Origin: Flectobacillus sp049240685
GTDB lineage: Bacteria > Bacteroidota > Bacteroidia > Cytophagales > Spirosomataceae
NCBI RefSeq assembly: GCF_049240685.1
Contig: NZ_JBMLSD010000437.1
Location: 1-64,000 of the forward strand
Direction of reading: 5' to 3'
Length of the DNA stretch: 64,000 nucleotides
The notes below the pieces were generated by a model that was not told the DNA's origin, made no database searches, and was given only the letters and a program-made list of their open reading frames with translations. The position numbers and the translations under genes were made by a program. Positions 51,612-60,144 of this stretch are shown piece after piece. Within the stretch, counting starts at the first letter, position 1, and each line of letters opens with the position of its first letter.

Positions 51612-52457
51612 ATGATTGAAGTTCAAAATATCAATTATAGCATCAACAAACGACAACTCTTAAGTCAGGTAAGCTTTGATTTTCCTAGTGGAAAACTCTT
51701 GGCTATTATGGGGGCTAATGGCGCTGGTAAATCTACTTTACTGAAAATATTGAGTAAAGAATTGCCTTATCAAGAAGGTAAAATTAGACTGGCACATCGC
51801 AACCTGAATACTTATCGCTCTGACGAACTAGCACAGATAAGAGCGGTATTAGCACAACAAAATACCCTAGCATTTGAATTCAAAGTGGATGATTTGGTAA
51901 TGATGGGTCGATACCCGCATTTTACTTCTCGGCCCAACGCCCAAGACCGAGCCATTGTGGAATACTGTTTAAACCAAACAGGTATTGCCCATCTTGCCAA
52001 TCGTACTGTACATACTTTATCGGGAGGTGAGCAACAACGTGTGTACTTGGCTAAAGTCATGGCGCAGTTGCTCGATTACGAATCACTATTTGATAAAAAT
52101 TATAGGTCAAAACAGCCCAAGTATCTGTTTTTAGACGAGCCTGTAACAGGATTGGATTTATTTCATCAACAACAATTATTGACAACAGTAAAAGAGTTAA
52201 CGCATAAAGGTTTTAGTGTGGTTGCCATTCTTCACGATTTGAATTTGGCCATGCAATTTGCCGACTCGGTCCTATTACTCAAAAAAGGGAAAATTGTGGA
52301 TTATGGTGTCACACAAAAGGTTTTACAACCCGATTCCATTCATGAAACCTTTGGGATTCAAGTAAAATTATTTCAGGATAGTCAATTGGATTATCCCTTT
52401 ATTATTCCATTTCAAGAAAATATTTATCATAAAACAGCAAGGATATGTCAAGTATAA
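51612..52457 (+). CDS. hmuV: Haem ABC transporter ATP-binding protein
   Basis: This 281-residue ABC ATPase has Walker A GANGAGKST (34-42), Q-loop around residue 83, signature LSGGE (136-140), Walker B YLFLDEP (171-177) and switch H near 206. Between signature and Walker B there is an insertion (DYESLFDKNYRSKQPK, 155-170) typical of haem ABC proteins in Bacteroidetes. Its stop overlaps the HmuS start by 13 bases, so they are coupled. Confidence 0.92.
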   Translation: MIEVQNINYSINKRQLLSQVSFDFPSGKLLAIMGANGAGKSTLLKILSKELPYQEGKIRLAHRNLNTYRSDELAQIRAVLAQQNTLAFEFKVDDLVMMGRYPHFTSRPNAQDRAIVEYCLNQTGIAHLANRTVHTLSGGEQQRVYLAKVMAQLLDYESLFDKNYRSKQPKYLFLDEPVTGLDLFHQQQLLTTVKELTHKGFSVVAILHDLNLAMQFADSVLLLKKGKIVDYGVTQKVLQPDSIHETFGIQVKLFQDSQLDYPFIIPFQENIYHKTARICQV

Positions 52458-53467
52458 CCCTTTCTCTCAAAGAGATTTATCAAAATTTTCAAGCCGAAAA
52501 TCCGAAAGTTAGAATAAGAGATGCTGCCAAGCAATTGGGCGTTTCTGAGGCAGAGTTGCTTGCCACCGCGATTGGCGAAGGCGTGGTGCGACTGAGTGGT
52601 GATTTTAGAGAGTTGATGAAGCAAATTCCTTCACTCGGATATGTGATGGCGCTTACGCGTAACGAAAGTTGCGTGCATGAGCGTAAAGGAAAATATGAAA
52701 AAGTATCATTCAACAACCATGTAGGTTTGGTATTAGGAGAAGACATAGACCTTCGTTTGTTTATGAGTCATTGGAAATTTGGTTTTGCTGTTGAAGCTCA
52801 AAATAAAAGCCTTCAGTTTTTTGATGAAAATGGCAATGCGGTTCATAAGATATTCTTGCAAGAAAGTAGCAATATTGAGGCATTCCAAAATATTGTTTCA
52901 GCCTTTCGCGATAATGAGCAGTCATCAATATTGGAGGTGATTCCTGAAACTGAATTTGTGGCACCACCCGCCAATCCTGATTTGGACGTTGAGGCCTTTC
53001 AGGAAGCTTGGTTAAAATTAGAAGACACCCATCAGTTTTTTCCTTTATTACAAAAATTTGGGGTAAATCGTCAGCAAGCTTTGGCTTATGCACCTGAAGG
53101 ATACGCACAGAAGGTTTCGGTTGAGCAAGTAAAGCAGGTACTAGAAGAAGTATCAAGTACAAATACCGAAATTATGATTTTTGTGTCGAGCAAAGGCTGT
53201 ATTCAAATTCATACAGGCTTGGTTCAAAAATTGGTAGCTATGGGTCCATGGTTCAATGTTTTGGACCCACAATTCAACCTACATTTACGTGAAGACCATA
53301 TTGCTGAGGCATGGCTTGTGAAGAAACCAACCAATGATGGCATAGTAACAAGTTTGGAATTGTTTGATGAAAACTTCCAACAAATCGCTTTAATTTTTGG
53401 AAAAAGGAAACCGGGAAAACCAGAATTAGAAGCTTGGCGAGAAGCCTTGGCGAAATTTATAAACTAA
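52445..53467 (+). CDS. hmuS: HmuS/HemS-family hemin-degrading protein
   Basis: This 340-residue cytoplasmic protein has the two tandem HemS/ChuX repeats: residues about 25-160 (LGVSEAELLATAIGEGVVRL, MALTRNESCVHERKGKYEKV, NHVGLVLGEDIDLRLF) and about 200-335 (TEIMIFVSSKGCIQIHTGLVQKL, MGPWFNVLDPQFNLHLREDHIAEAWLVKKPT). The family handles or degrades haem after import. It begins inside hmuV and ends before a terminator. Family membership is clear. Confidence 0.92.
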   Translation: MSSITLSLKEIYQNFQAENPKVRIRDAAKQLGVSEAELLATAIGEGVVRLSGDFRELMKQIPSLGYVMALTRNESCVHERKGKYEKVSFNNHVGLVLGEDIDLRLFMSHWKFGFAVEAQNKSLQFFDENGNAVHKIFLQESSNIEAFQNIVSAFRDNEQSSILEVIPETEFVAPPANPDLDVEAFQEAWLKLEDTHQFFPLLQKFGVNRQQALAYAPEGYAQKVSVEQVKQVLEEVSSTNTEIMIFVSSKGCIQIHTGLVQKLVAMGPWFNVLDPQFNLHLREDHIAEAWLVKKPTNDGIVTSLELFDENFQQIALIFGKRKPGKPELEAWREALAKFIN

Positions 53468-53481
53468 TGATTGATTTTGTA

Positions 53482-53514
53482 GAATCGGTACCGTTTGCGT
53501 ACCGATTTCTTTTT
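53482..53514 (+). terminator. Terminator after hmuS
   Basis: The stem GAATCGGTAC / GTACCGATTT with a 7-base loop is followed by CTTTTTG. It lies 15 bases after the hmuS stop. Confidence 0.85.
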
Positions 53515-53750
53515 GTATGAGAGTCTGAAGAAATCTATGTATGTGGATAATCAGCTATCTCGAAAATTGCCTATTTAATCTACTGTCTACTTCTTTCTCT
53601 TTCCTAAAATTCCTTAATATTTCTTTCTTTATGGCTCTTACAAATGTTTAAGGAGCAATGAATAGATTGCTCAAATAGAAAAGTTAATGATTTCAATCAT
53701 TGCTGAAGATTGTTTAAAATGTTATTTTTGTTAAAATTTCTATAAAAATA

Positions 53751-54281
53751 TTGAGGGCAATCACGAGCATATTTTTATTCATACTATTACTAAATTCTAT
53801 TTTTAGTAGCAGCATTGCTTTGTTAATGGTTCATGAAGCACCTGTAATTGAGCAGGAAGAGATTGTTTCTGAACGAATTGAGGTTGGTATGCCAATGATA
53901 TTGCCTTATACTTTTGATTTTCATAATAGGGTAGAAGGAAGAGCCTTGGTAGAACACGATGGTAAATTTTATAGTGTAGTAGAAAAAATCTATCGTAATG
54001 ATAGTTTGATAACAGTATTACAACTGAATGAAAAAGCTACCAAAAAAATCAAACAAATAGCCCAAGAACTTCAATCAGAAAGTGGCCAAATTCCTAGTCC
54101 AGTTCAAAAAGCATTAGCATTATGTAAGCACCTGTTAATCGAATATTTGCCTACTGTCGACTACTCCACTATTTCTTTTGGAAATAGTCCTTTGTTTATC
54201 TATGCACCTAAGACTTTTCACTATGTAAGTTTGTATCATTTCTCGTACTATCTGAAACTTCTAAAACCACCCTGTTTCTAA
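53751..54281 (+). CDS. Small exported protein ending LLKPP, beside a TonB receptor
   Basis: This 176-residue protein appears to start at a TTG (53751), which gives a hydrophobic N-terminus (residues 2-26) usable as signal or anchor; a later ATG would lose it. The body is hydrophilic, and it ends YYLKLLKPPCF. The protein at 62880-63278 ends FNFLLKPPTVA, a similar aromatic-LLKPP close. Small exported proteins with a PP end are found next to TonB receptors in Bacteroidota. Family not identified with certainty. It lies between the haem locus and the receptor at 54706. Confidence 0.6.
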   Translation: MRAITSIFLFILLLNSIFSSSIALLMVHEAPVIEQEEIVSERIEVGMPMILPYTFDFHNRVEGRALVEHDGKFYSVVEKIYRNDSLITVLQLNEKATKKIKQIAQELQSESGQIPSPVQKALALCKHLLIEYLPTVDYSTISFGNSPLFIYAPKTFHYVSLYHFSYYLKLLKPPCF

Positions 54282-54379
54282 ATTTATTATAATTAATTTG
54301 TATTTTACTGTTAAAGATAATTCTTCACAAAACGCAATAAATTGATTTTTTTTGCGGATTTATTGTGAGTGGAATACTA

Positions 54380-54421
54380 TTTTTTACAATAAAATAAATA
54401 CAAAATAATTATTGTAAAAAA
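54380..54421. promoter_or_regulatory. 13-base inverted repeat
   Basis: Perfect arms TTTTTTACAATAA / TTATTGTAAAAAA, 16 bases apart. No T run on either side that would make a normal terminator. May be an operator for the receptor gene or a fold in the preceding transcript. Confidence 0.45.
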
Positions 54422-54442
54422 GTGATTACTTGCACACAATTA

Positions 54443-54545
54443 GATTTAAGTTATGTGTTGAGGTTCCAAGGCAACGAGTGTTAAAATGTTTTTTAGTAAC
54501 AATAGATATGTTTTTGCCGAATGCCCAAAGCTGAAAGCCGTTTGC
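54443..54545 (+). repeat. Dispersed repeat family 1 copy
   Basis: It starts GATTTAAGTTATGTGTTGAG, the same end as the ACACATAACTTAAATC of other copies, and continues through CGAGTGTTAAAATG to AAGCTGAAAGCCG. Confidence 0.65.
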
Positions 54546-54705
54546 TACAGGAAAAAGTGTTTTTTATGAAATTATAAAGCCCTTTTGCCTAAAGCCAATT
54601 GCTTGAATCTAATTTTGGATTCATGATGCGATTTTTAGATTATGCATAAATCTGATTATCAATCTTTTATATTAGAAGTACATTGGATTTTTTTAAAGAA
54701 AAGAA

Positions 54706-56892
54706 ATGAATATAAAATATATTATTACTGCCATATTTTTAACTTTGGGGGCTTTGGATACCAATGCCCAAACAGCTGATTCTACTAAATCTAAGGAGTT
54801 ACAAACCATTACGGTAGAAGGCAAAAGTCTTCGCGAAGATATAAGTCGCCTGTCAGGTATTACTGGTACGTATATTATGGAAGGTAAGAAAAGCGAGGTG
54901 CTGAAGGTCTCCCAATTGAACGCCAGTATTACCGACAAAACGGGTCGTCAGATATTCGCTAAAGTCCCTGGTGTATTTGTGTACGACATGGATGGAACGG
55001 GCAATCAGGTCAATATTTCGACTCGAGGACTTGACCCACATAGAGGTTGGGAGTTTAATATTCGTAAAGATGGCGTCATTACCAACTCAGATATGTATGC
55101 CTATCCTGCAAGTCATTATAGCGTACCGATGGAAAGCGTAGAACGTATTGAACTGGTTCGAGGAACGGGTGCTTTGCAATATGGAGCACAGTTTGGCGGA
55201 ATGCTCAACTACGTAAGCAAGCAAGCTAGCGACCATAAAGCGATTGAATTGGAAGCTATTTCGACGGCGGGTTCATACAATCTTCTGAGCAACTATGTTT
55301 CATTGGGAGGAACACTCAAAAAGTGGAAATATTATACCTATTTTCTGCAAAAGTCAAGAGACGGATACCGTGATTATGAACATACCAATATGAACGCTCA
55401 AGGTGCTGTGGTGCAGTTTGCACCGAATGAAAAATGGAATTTTAGATTAGAATGGGCTCGTTCGAGCTATTTATATCGCATCCCTGGGCCGTTGACAGAT
55501 GCCATGTTTGCTGCTGACCCGACTCAAGCAACACGTACCCGTAACTATTTTAGTCCGACGATTAATGTGCCTTCTTTTAGAGCAACTTATCATTTGAGTG
55601 CCAACACAACGTTAGAGTTTACTTCTTCGGCAGTAATTGGAACTAGAAATAGCGTGATGTTTGATAAACTGGCAACCATTCAGGACACGCTAAATCGTGC
55701 GACTTTACAATATGCTAATCGTCAGGTAGATATCGACCGATTTAATAGTTTTACCAATGAATTACGTGTCTTGAGTCATTACAAAATAGGTCAAATGGAA
55801 AGCAATTTGGCAAGTGGTGTTCAGGTAATGACAAACGATTTGCATCGTACACAATTGGGTAAGGGTACAACAGGCGATGACTATGATTTAACTTTAGTAG
55901 ACCCTGTTTGGGGCAGAGATTTACATTTTGCTACCAACAATATCGCCATTTATGCAGAGAATAGCTTTTATGTTATGAACAATCTGAAAGTCAATGCAGG
56001 GGCACGGGTTGAAATGGGAGAGAGCCGTATGAGTGGAACGATTAGCTATTATCCTGAAAATAAAATTCCTGTATCCATCAAGCACCAATATCCTTTGTTG
56101 GGCGCAAGTTTTAGCTACAAACCGAGCTCTACGGGAGAAATTTATGGCGGTTTTTCTCAGATGTACAGACCTATGATTTTCAAGGATTTAGTGCCGAGTT
56201 CTATTTATGAAAAAGTAGACCAAAATATCAAAGATGCCAAAGGGTATAATGTGGAGTTGGGCTATAGAGGTAGAAAAGGCTTTTTGAGATGGGATGTGAC
56301 AGGATTTTTGTTGAGATATGATAATCGTTTTGGAACGCTAGGAATTACAGATGAGACAGGTACATTCATTACTTATCGAACTAATATTGGAAATTCGGAA
56401 ACAAAAGGCTTGGAGATTTTCATTCAAGGAGATTGGAATTTGAGTAAAAAATCGTCTCTCTCAATCTTCACTTCGACCTCATTCATGGATGGAAAATATG
56501 TTTCGGGAGAAGTGAAAACGGGCAATGCAAATATCTCGGTGGTAGGCAATAAGATTGAGAGTGTTCCTTCGGTAATTACACGCAATGGTCTAACTTTCAA
56601 CATAGGGGCTATTAGCTCAACGCTTTTGTATAGCTACACTTCTGAAACATTCGCAGATGCGCTAAATACTCGCACGCCAAATGCAAGTGGAGCTATTGGT
56701 TTGGTACCATCGTATGGTATTCTGGACTTGAATGCAGCTATGAGACTAAGCGATATGATTCAGTTGAAACTGAATATCAATAACATTACTAATGAAAATT
56801 ATTTTACTAAAAGACCGCTATTCTATCCTGGTCCAGGCATTTGGCCTTCGGACGGGAGTAATGTACAACTGTCTTTGACGGTTAAGATTTAG
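54706..56892 (+). CDS. TonB-dependent receptor, FecA-like
   Basis: This 728-residue outer-membrane receptor has a signal peptide (1-21), a plug with TonB-box-like TITVEGKSLRE (about 35-45) and a plug fold (AKVPGVFVYDMDGTGNQVNIST, MESVERIELVRGTGALQYGAQFGGMLNYVSK). It lacks the carboxypeptidase-like domain of other receptors in the window. It resembles FecA-type ferric-citrate or siderophore receptors. It ends 97 bases before the convergent higA-like gene. The ligand is unknown; iron or another metal chelate is inferred from the neighbourhood. Confidence 0.85.
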   Translation: MNIKYIITAIFLTLGALDTNAQTADSTKSKELQTITVEGKSLREDISRLSGITGTYIMEGKKSEVLKVSQLNASITDKTGRQIFAKVPGVFVYDMDGTGNQVNISTRGLDPHRGWEFNIRKDGVITNSDMYAYPASHYSVPMESVERIELVRGTGALQYGAQFGGMLNYVSKQASDHKAIELEAISTAGSYNLLSNYVSLGGTLKKWKYYTYFLQKSRDGYRDYEHTNMNAQGAVVQFAPNEKWNFRLEWARSSYLYRIPGPLTDAMFAADPTQATRTRNYFSPTINVPSFRATYHLSANTTLEFTSSAVIGTRNSVMFDKLATIQDTLNRATLQYANRQVDIDRFNSFTNELRVLSHYKIGQMESNLASGVQVMTNDLHRTQLGKGTTGDDYDLTLVDPVWGRDLHFATNNIAIYAENSFYVMNNLKVNAGARVEMGESRMSGTISYYPENKIPVSIKHQYPLLGASFSYKPSSTGEIYGGFSQMYRPMIFKDLVPSSIYEKVDQNIKDAKGYNVELGYRGRKGFLRWDVTGFLLRYDNRFGTLGITDETGTFITYRTNIGNSETKGLEIFIQGDWNLSKKSSLSIFTSTSFMDGKYVSGEVKTGNANISVVGNKIESVPSVITRNGLTFNIGAISSTLLYSYTSETFADALNTRTPNASGAIGLVPSYGILDLNAAMRLSDMIQLKLNINNITNENYFTKRPLFYPGPGIWPSDGSNVQLSLTVKI

Positions 56893-56988
56893 CGAGTTAT
56901 GATTGAGTGGATGAGTGGTTTAATATGTATTTTCTCCGAAGAGACGCAATGCTAATACAATCACTTATCCACACAATCTCAACTCACT

Positions 56989-57345
56989 CTAGGAGAGTAA
57001 AATATGTGCTGGAATACCAAGATGTTGATGGAGGTATTTCATAAATCGTACACTCATGGGCTTCTTACCATTAAGTATTTCTGATATACTACTTTTACTC
57101 ATTCCTATTTGCTTTGCTAAGCTGATTTGATTTAATCCTTGTTCCTCCATTTCGAATTTTAGCGCTTCTATGGGAGATAGAGTTTCAATTTTATGGTGCT
57201 TTAGCTCGTATTCATGAACTAAAATTGATAATAACTCAAGTAAATCGCCCTCCTTTGTATTTGGCTTAGCGTGAAAAATAGCCTCCATTTTTTTTAATGC
57301 AGACTCATACTCTTCTTCAGTTTTTATTGGTTTGTTAATTTCCAT
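56989..57345 (-). CDS. HigA-like antitoxin/regulator without toxin partner
   Basis: This 118-residue protein has a HigA-type N-terminal part (TEEEYESALKKMEAIFHAKPNTKEGDLLELLSILVHEYE) and a C-terminal helix-turn-helix (MEEQGLNQISLAKQIGMSKSSISEILNGKKPMSVRFMKYLHQHLGIP). Such antitoxins are normally preceded by a HigB toxin gene. Here the gene upstream is a PepSY membrane protein (52 bases away) and no small toxin is seen. It may be a free regulator or a leftover antitoxin. Confidence 0.8.
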   Translation of the reverse strand: MEINKPIKTEEEYESALKKMEAIFHAKPNTKEGDLLELLSILVHEYELKHHKIETLSPIEALKFEMEEQGLNQISLAKQIGMSKSSISEILNGKKPMSVRFMKYLHQHLGIPAHILLS

Positions 57346-57397
57346 AATATTGGTAATGCTAAGAGCTATGTTCGATGGTTTTCGAAAATAAAGCTAA

Positions 57398-58480
57398 TCA
57401 TTTTTTCACCTTTCTCCACCACAACAAAAAGCCTGTAATTGACAATAGGGCAGGGCTGAGTCCTAAAATAACATAAAGTATTTTGAGTAAAATACCTCCG
57501 TAGTTACCTACATGGAGCGGATAAAACAGGGCTTCGACTTTGTCCCAAAATGCCATTTCTTCAAATCGTCCCATACTGCTAAACGCTCCTGTTTGAGCGT
57601 CAAATTTGACAAAATTCCCTCCTGCAAACAAGGCGTTTTGCCCCGCGATATTTCCTCGAACATTGAATTTCTTTTCTGCTTGGGTTGGGAAATAGACATA
57701 ATTCGGCACTAAATCTGGCATTTTTAGTCTGGCTTCCTGATACATTTTGTCGATTGAAGCTTTTGCAAGTGTATTGGGAGAAGCTAATTCTTTTTCTACT
57801 GCCCATTTGTCTGTTTCAAAAGCAAATAAATTCATCCAAAAGCCTGTGAAAAAAACCACTATATTGAAAAGTAACGCCCAAACGCCGACAATTCTATGTA
57901 AATCAGAAGAAATGGTACGCCAGTTTTTGGTTTTGATTTGCACTTTAAAAGTAAGTACTTTCCAAATAAATTTTCGGTAAACAATCAATCCCGTAATTAT
58001 CGAAATGAGCATACAAATCCCCATAATGGCAGTTAGCGCCGCGCCAGGCATTCCTAAATGGAAAGAGAAATGGAATTGAAATAGCCAATCCATCAACCCT
58101 GTCACAAAAGTGTCACTTCGCCCTGTTCGGATGATTTGTCCTGTGTATTGGTTGATATTCAAGCCACCCAAATCATAGGTCATCAATTTGGCATCGTTGA
58201 GATATAAACGAAACTTGTATGACTCATCAGGAGCCGCCACAGGGTTTATCCATGAGGCACCATCTAATCGAGGATATTCTTTGACAATTACCTGATAGAG
58301 GCTATCTAATGAAAGGGGTTTTCCTGTAGGAACTACCTTCGTAGAGGTATGGTCGAGGAAGTGTTCTAGTTCATCTTTGAAGACTAATATTGAGCCACTT
58401 ACGCCTAGGAGTAATAGGAAAATCCCAGTTACTAAGCCAAACCATTTGTGAACACTATAAATATTTCGATAAATACGCAT
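57398..58480 (-). CDS. PepSY-associated TM helix protein
   Basis: This 360-residue inner-membrane protein has an N-terminal helix (NIYSVHKWFGLVTGIFLLLLGVSGSILVF), a periplasmic PepSY region and further segments (FHLGMPGAALTAIMGICMLISIITGLIVYRKF; the HRIVGVWALLFNIVVFFTGFWMNLF helix). PepSY-TM proteins near TonB receptors serve as ferric-siderophore reductases. It follows the second PepSY gene with a hairpin between. Role inferred from family and context. Confidence 0.85.
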   Translation of the reverse strand: MRIYRNIYSVHKWFGLVTGIFLLLLGVSGSILVFKDELEHFLDHTSTKVVPTGKPLSLDSLYQVIVKEYPRLDGASWINPVAAPDESYKFRLYLNDAKLMTYDLGGLNINQYTGQIIRTGRSDTFVTGLMDWLFQFHFSFHLGMPGAALTAIMGICMLISIITGLIVYRKFIWKVLTFKVQIKTKNWRTISSDLHRIVGVWALLFNIVVFFTGFWMNLFAFETDKWAVEKELASPNTLAKASIDKMYQEARLKMPDLVPNYVYFPTQAEKKFNVRGNIAGQNALFAGGNFVKFDAQTGAFSSMGRFEEMAFWDKVEALFYPLHVGNYGGILLKILYVILGLSPALLSITGFLLWWRKVKK

Positions 58481-58500
58481 GATTGTTGATGTTCCTTAAA

Positions 58501-58528
58501 ATCGGCTATCAGTTATCTGACAGCCGAT
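58501..58528 (-). terminator. Hairpin between the PepSY genes
   Basis: ATCGGCTATCAG / CTGACAGCCGAT, one G-U pair, followed on the minus strand by four T. Likely a weak terminator or attenuator between the two genes. Confidence 0.55.
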
Positions 58529-58537
58529 GAACGAAAA

Positions 58538-60067
58538 TTATTTAGTTTTGATAAAAATGGCAAGACCAAAAATACTTACCACCAATACCCCAAAGGCTGC
58601 GAAAGTCATAACGCCATCTCTGATATCTTTCCCTAGACTTTCTAAACCATTGTATTTGTGCAAGAATGCAAACGAAAATCCCTCACGACGGTCGGCATCG
58701 GTCACTTTGGCTGCTAAACGATTGGTGGCAGGCTCAATATAATAAGTTGTATGCTCAGGAGTGTTGTAAGCTAATTTAACAACAGGTAATCTTTTATTGA
58801 CAAAGCCGTATTCTCCCGCAAATTTAGTGATGATTTTAACCTCCTTCAAATCAGCCTCGCTTACTGACATAGACGATTTGTTGTCCATCATTTCACAGCA
58901 TTCTTCTCCACCTTTTGCTTCTCGATTCGAGAATTGATTGGCAAGGTATTCTGCATAGACTTTATAACCATCCTTTAACGGTTTGTGCTCATTGACAGTA
59001 AGATATTCGAAGCTCGTTTCTTTAGTCTCCCAGTTCTTTTTGATGAGTTGCCAATAAAGTTGTTCATTCATTTTTACTAAAGAGATATTGCTAACGCCTT
59101 TTAGGTTTACCAATGAATCTTGGGCTATTGCTTGAGTTTGAATAACTGGTTCGCTAATATATTTTAGTCTTTCATCAGGGGTAAATTTCCTAGTTGCATG
59201 ATAAATTCCTGAAAAGGCGAAAGTAAAAGTGACAAAACTAGTCCAAAGTCCGATAGAACGGTGATATTTTTTGAAAACACTTACTTGATTTTCTTTTTTC
59301 GCAGGTTTGAATTTTCCCCACATAAAGCCATAAATCACTAGTCCTCCGATAGCTGAGGCAATGATGATTGTTAAAAAAATAATCATCACAATGATTCGGA
59401 TGGTATTGTTACTAATTGCATTCAGAAAATCCCAATTATGGAATATATCAAAGATTTTGATAAAAACTTTTCTTTTAGTGTCGTTGAAAACGATGAAACG
59501 GCTTTGTTCTGTTTCCACATAAAGATCCATTTTATCAGGTCTATCAAAGGATACTTTGTAAGCAGGTAAAATTCGGTTTACGTAAGGGTATTCTTCGGTA
59601 AACTCTGTAAGTTTTTCTATGTTGGTAATTTTACTTGTTGAGTCCGCCAACATAAAACGAGCAATATGCTCAGCAAATAATACATCACCATTTGGTAAAG
59701 GTTTTCCATCTATTGTATTGAAATACTGTAAGTTACCTTTGGTGTCTTTGACTTGATAATAGCTTTGTTGATTAAACTTAGCAAAACGAATATTCTTGAA
59801 TGAAGTGATTTGGTTTTGTGTTAAAACTTGTCCAGCGCTTAGTTTGACATCAGTTTTCTTTACAGTTTCTGCTTTGTAAAATTCATTGGCAATTTTGGTT
59901 TTAAACCAATGTGACATAAATGGGTGCATTACGCCTGAAGCTGTCCAAAATATCGTTGGCACTAGCGCAATAATTCCAATAATTCGATGCCAACGATACA
60001 TATTTCGTTGAACCCATTTTTTGAAACCCATCTTTTGACTTTTTGTGTTTTTATCCTCAATATCCAT
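58538..60067 (-). CDS. PepSY domain membrane protein
   Basis: This 509-residue protein has an N-terminal cytoplasmic tail, a first helix (RWHRIIGIIALVPTIFWTASGVM), two periplasmic PepSY-type regions (about 60-195 and 305-450) and three or more further helices, including HRSIGLWTSFVTFTFAFSGIYHATR. A short cysteine/acidic patch GGEECCEMMDNKSSMS (about 408-423) could bind a metal. Transcribed after the TonB receptor gene 60145-62493, with a terminator in between. Ferric-siderophore reduction is the likely role. Confidence 0.82.
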   Translation of the reverse strand: MDIEDKNTKSQKMGFKKWVQRNMYRWHRIIGIIALVPTIFWTASGVMHPFMSHWFKTKIANEFYKAETVKKTDVKLSAGQVLTQNQITSFKNIRFAKFNQQSYYQVKDTKGNLQYFNTIDGKPLPNGDVLFAEHIARFMLADSTSKITNIEKLTEFTEEYPYVNRILPAYKVSFDRPDKMDLYVETEQSRFIVFNDTKRKVFIKIFDIFHNWDFLNAISNNTIRIIVMIIFLTIIIASAIGGLVIYGFMWGKFKPAKKENQVSVFKKYHRSIGLWTSFVTFTFAFSGIYHATRKFTPDERLKYISEPVIQTQAIAQDSLVNLKGVSNISLVKMNEQLYWQLIKKNWETKETSFEYLTVNEHKPLKDGYKVYAEYLANQFSNREAKGGEECCEMMDNKSSMSVSEADLKEVKIITKFAGEYGFVNKRLPVVKLAYNTPEHTTYYIEPATNRLAAKVTDADRREGFSFAFLHKYNGLESLGKDIRDGVMTFAAFGVLVVSIFGLAIFIKTK

Positions 60068-60096
60068 AGTTGCTAATTGTGATACTTTTAAGATGA

Positions 60097-60139
60097 AAAG
60101 AGTTTAGTTACAGCATATCAAGCTGCAACCAAACTCTTT
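60097..60139 (-). terminator. Terminator between TonB receptor and PepSY gene
   Basis: The stem AAAGAGTTTAGTTACAGC pairs with GCTGCAACCAAACTCTTT (G-U pairs allowed) around 7 bases. On the minus strand it runs into TTTTC. Partial readthrough is possible. Confidence 0.75.
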
Positions 60140-60144
60140 ATAAA

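Larger units (their letters stand above)
54282..54705. other. 424-bp gap before TonB receptor
   Basis: No gene. It contains an AT-rich inverted repeat (54380-54421), a family-1 repeat (54443-54545) and about 160 bases of leader. No classical iron box of the TTATTTA-N9-TAAATAA kind was found. Confidence 0.55.

Noticed and set aside
52761..53162. Minus-strand open frame of 133 codons inside hmuS
   Set aside because: Antisense to a clear HmuS gene, Gln/Pro-rich noise.
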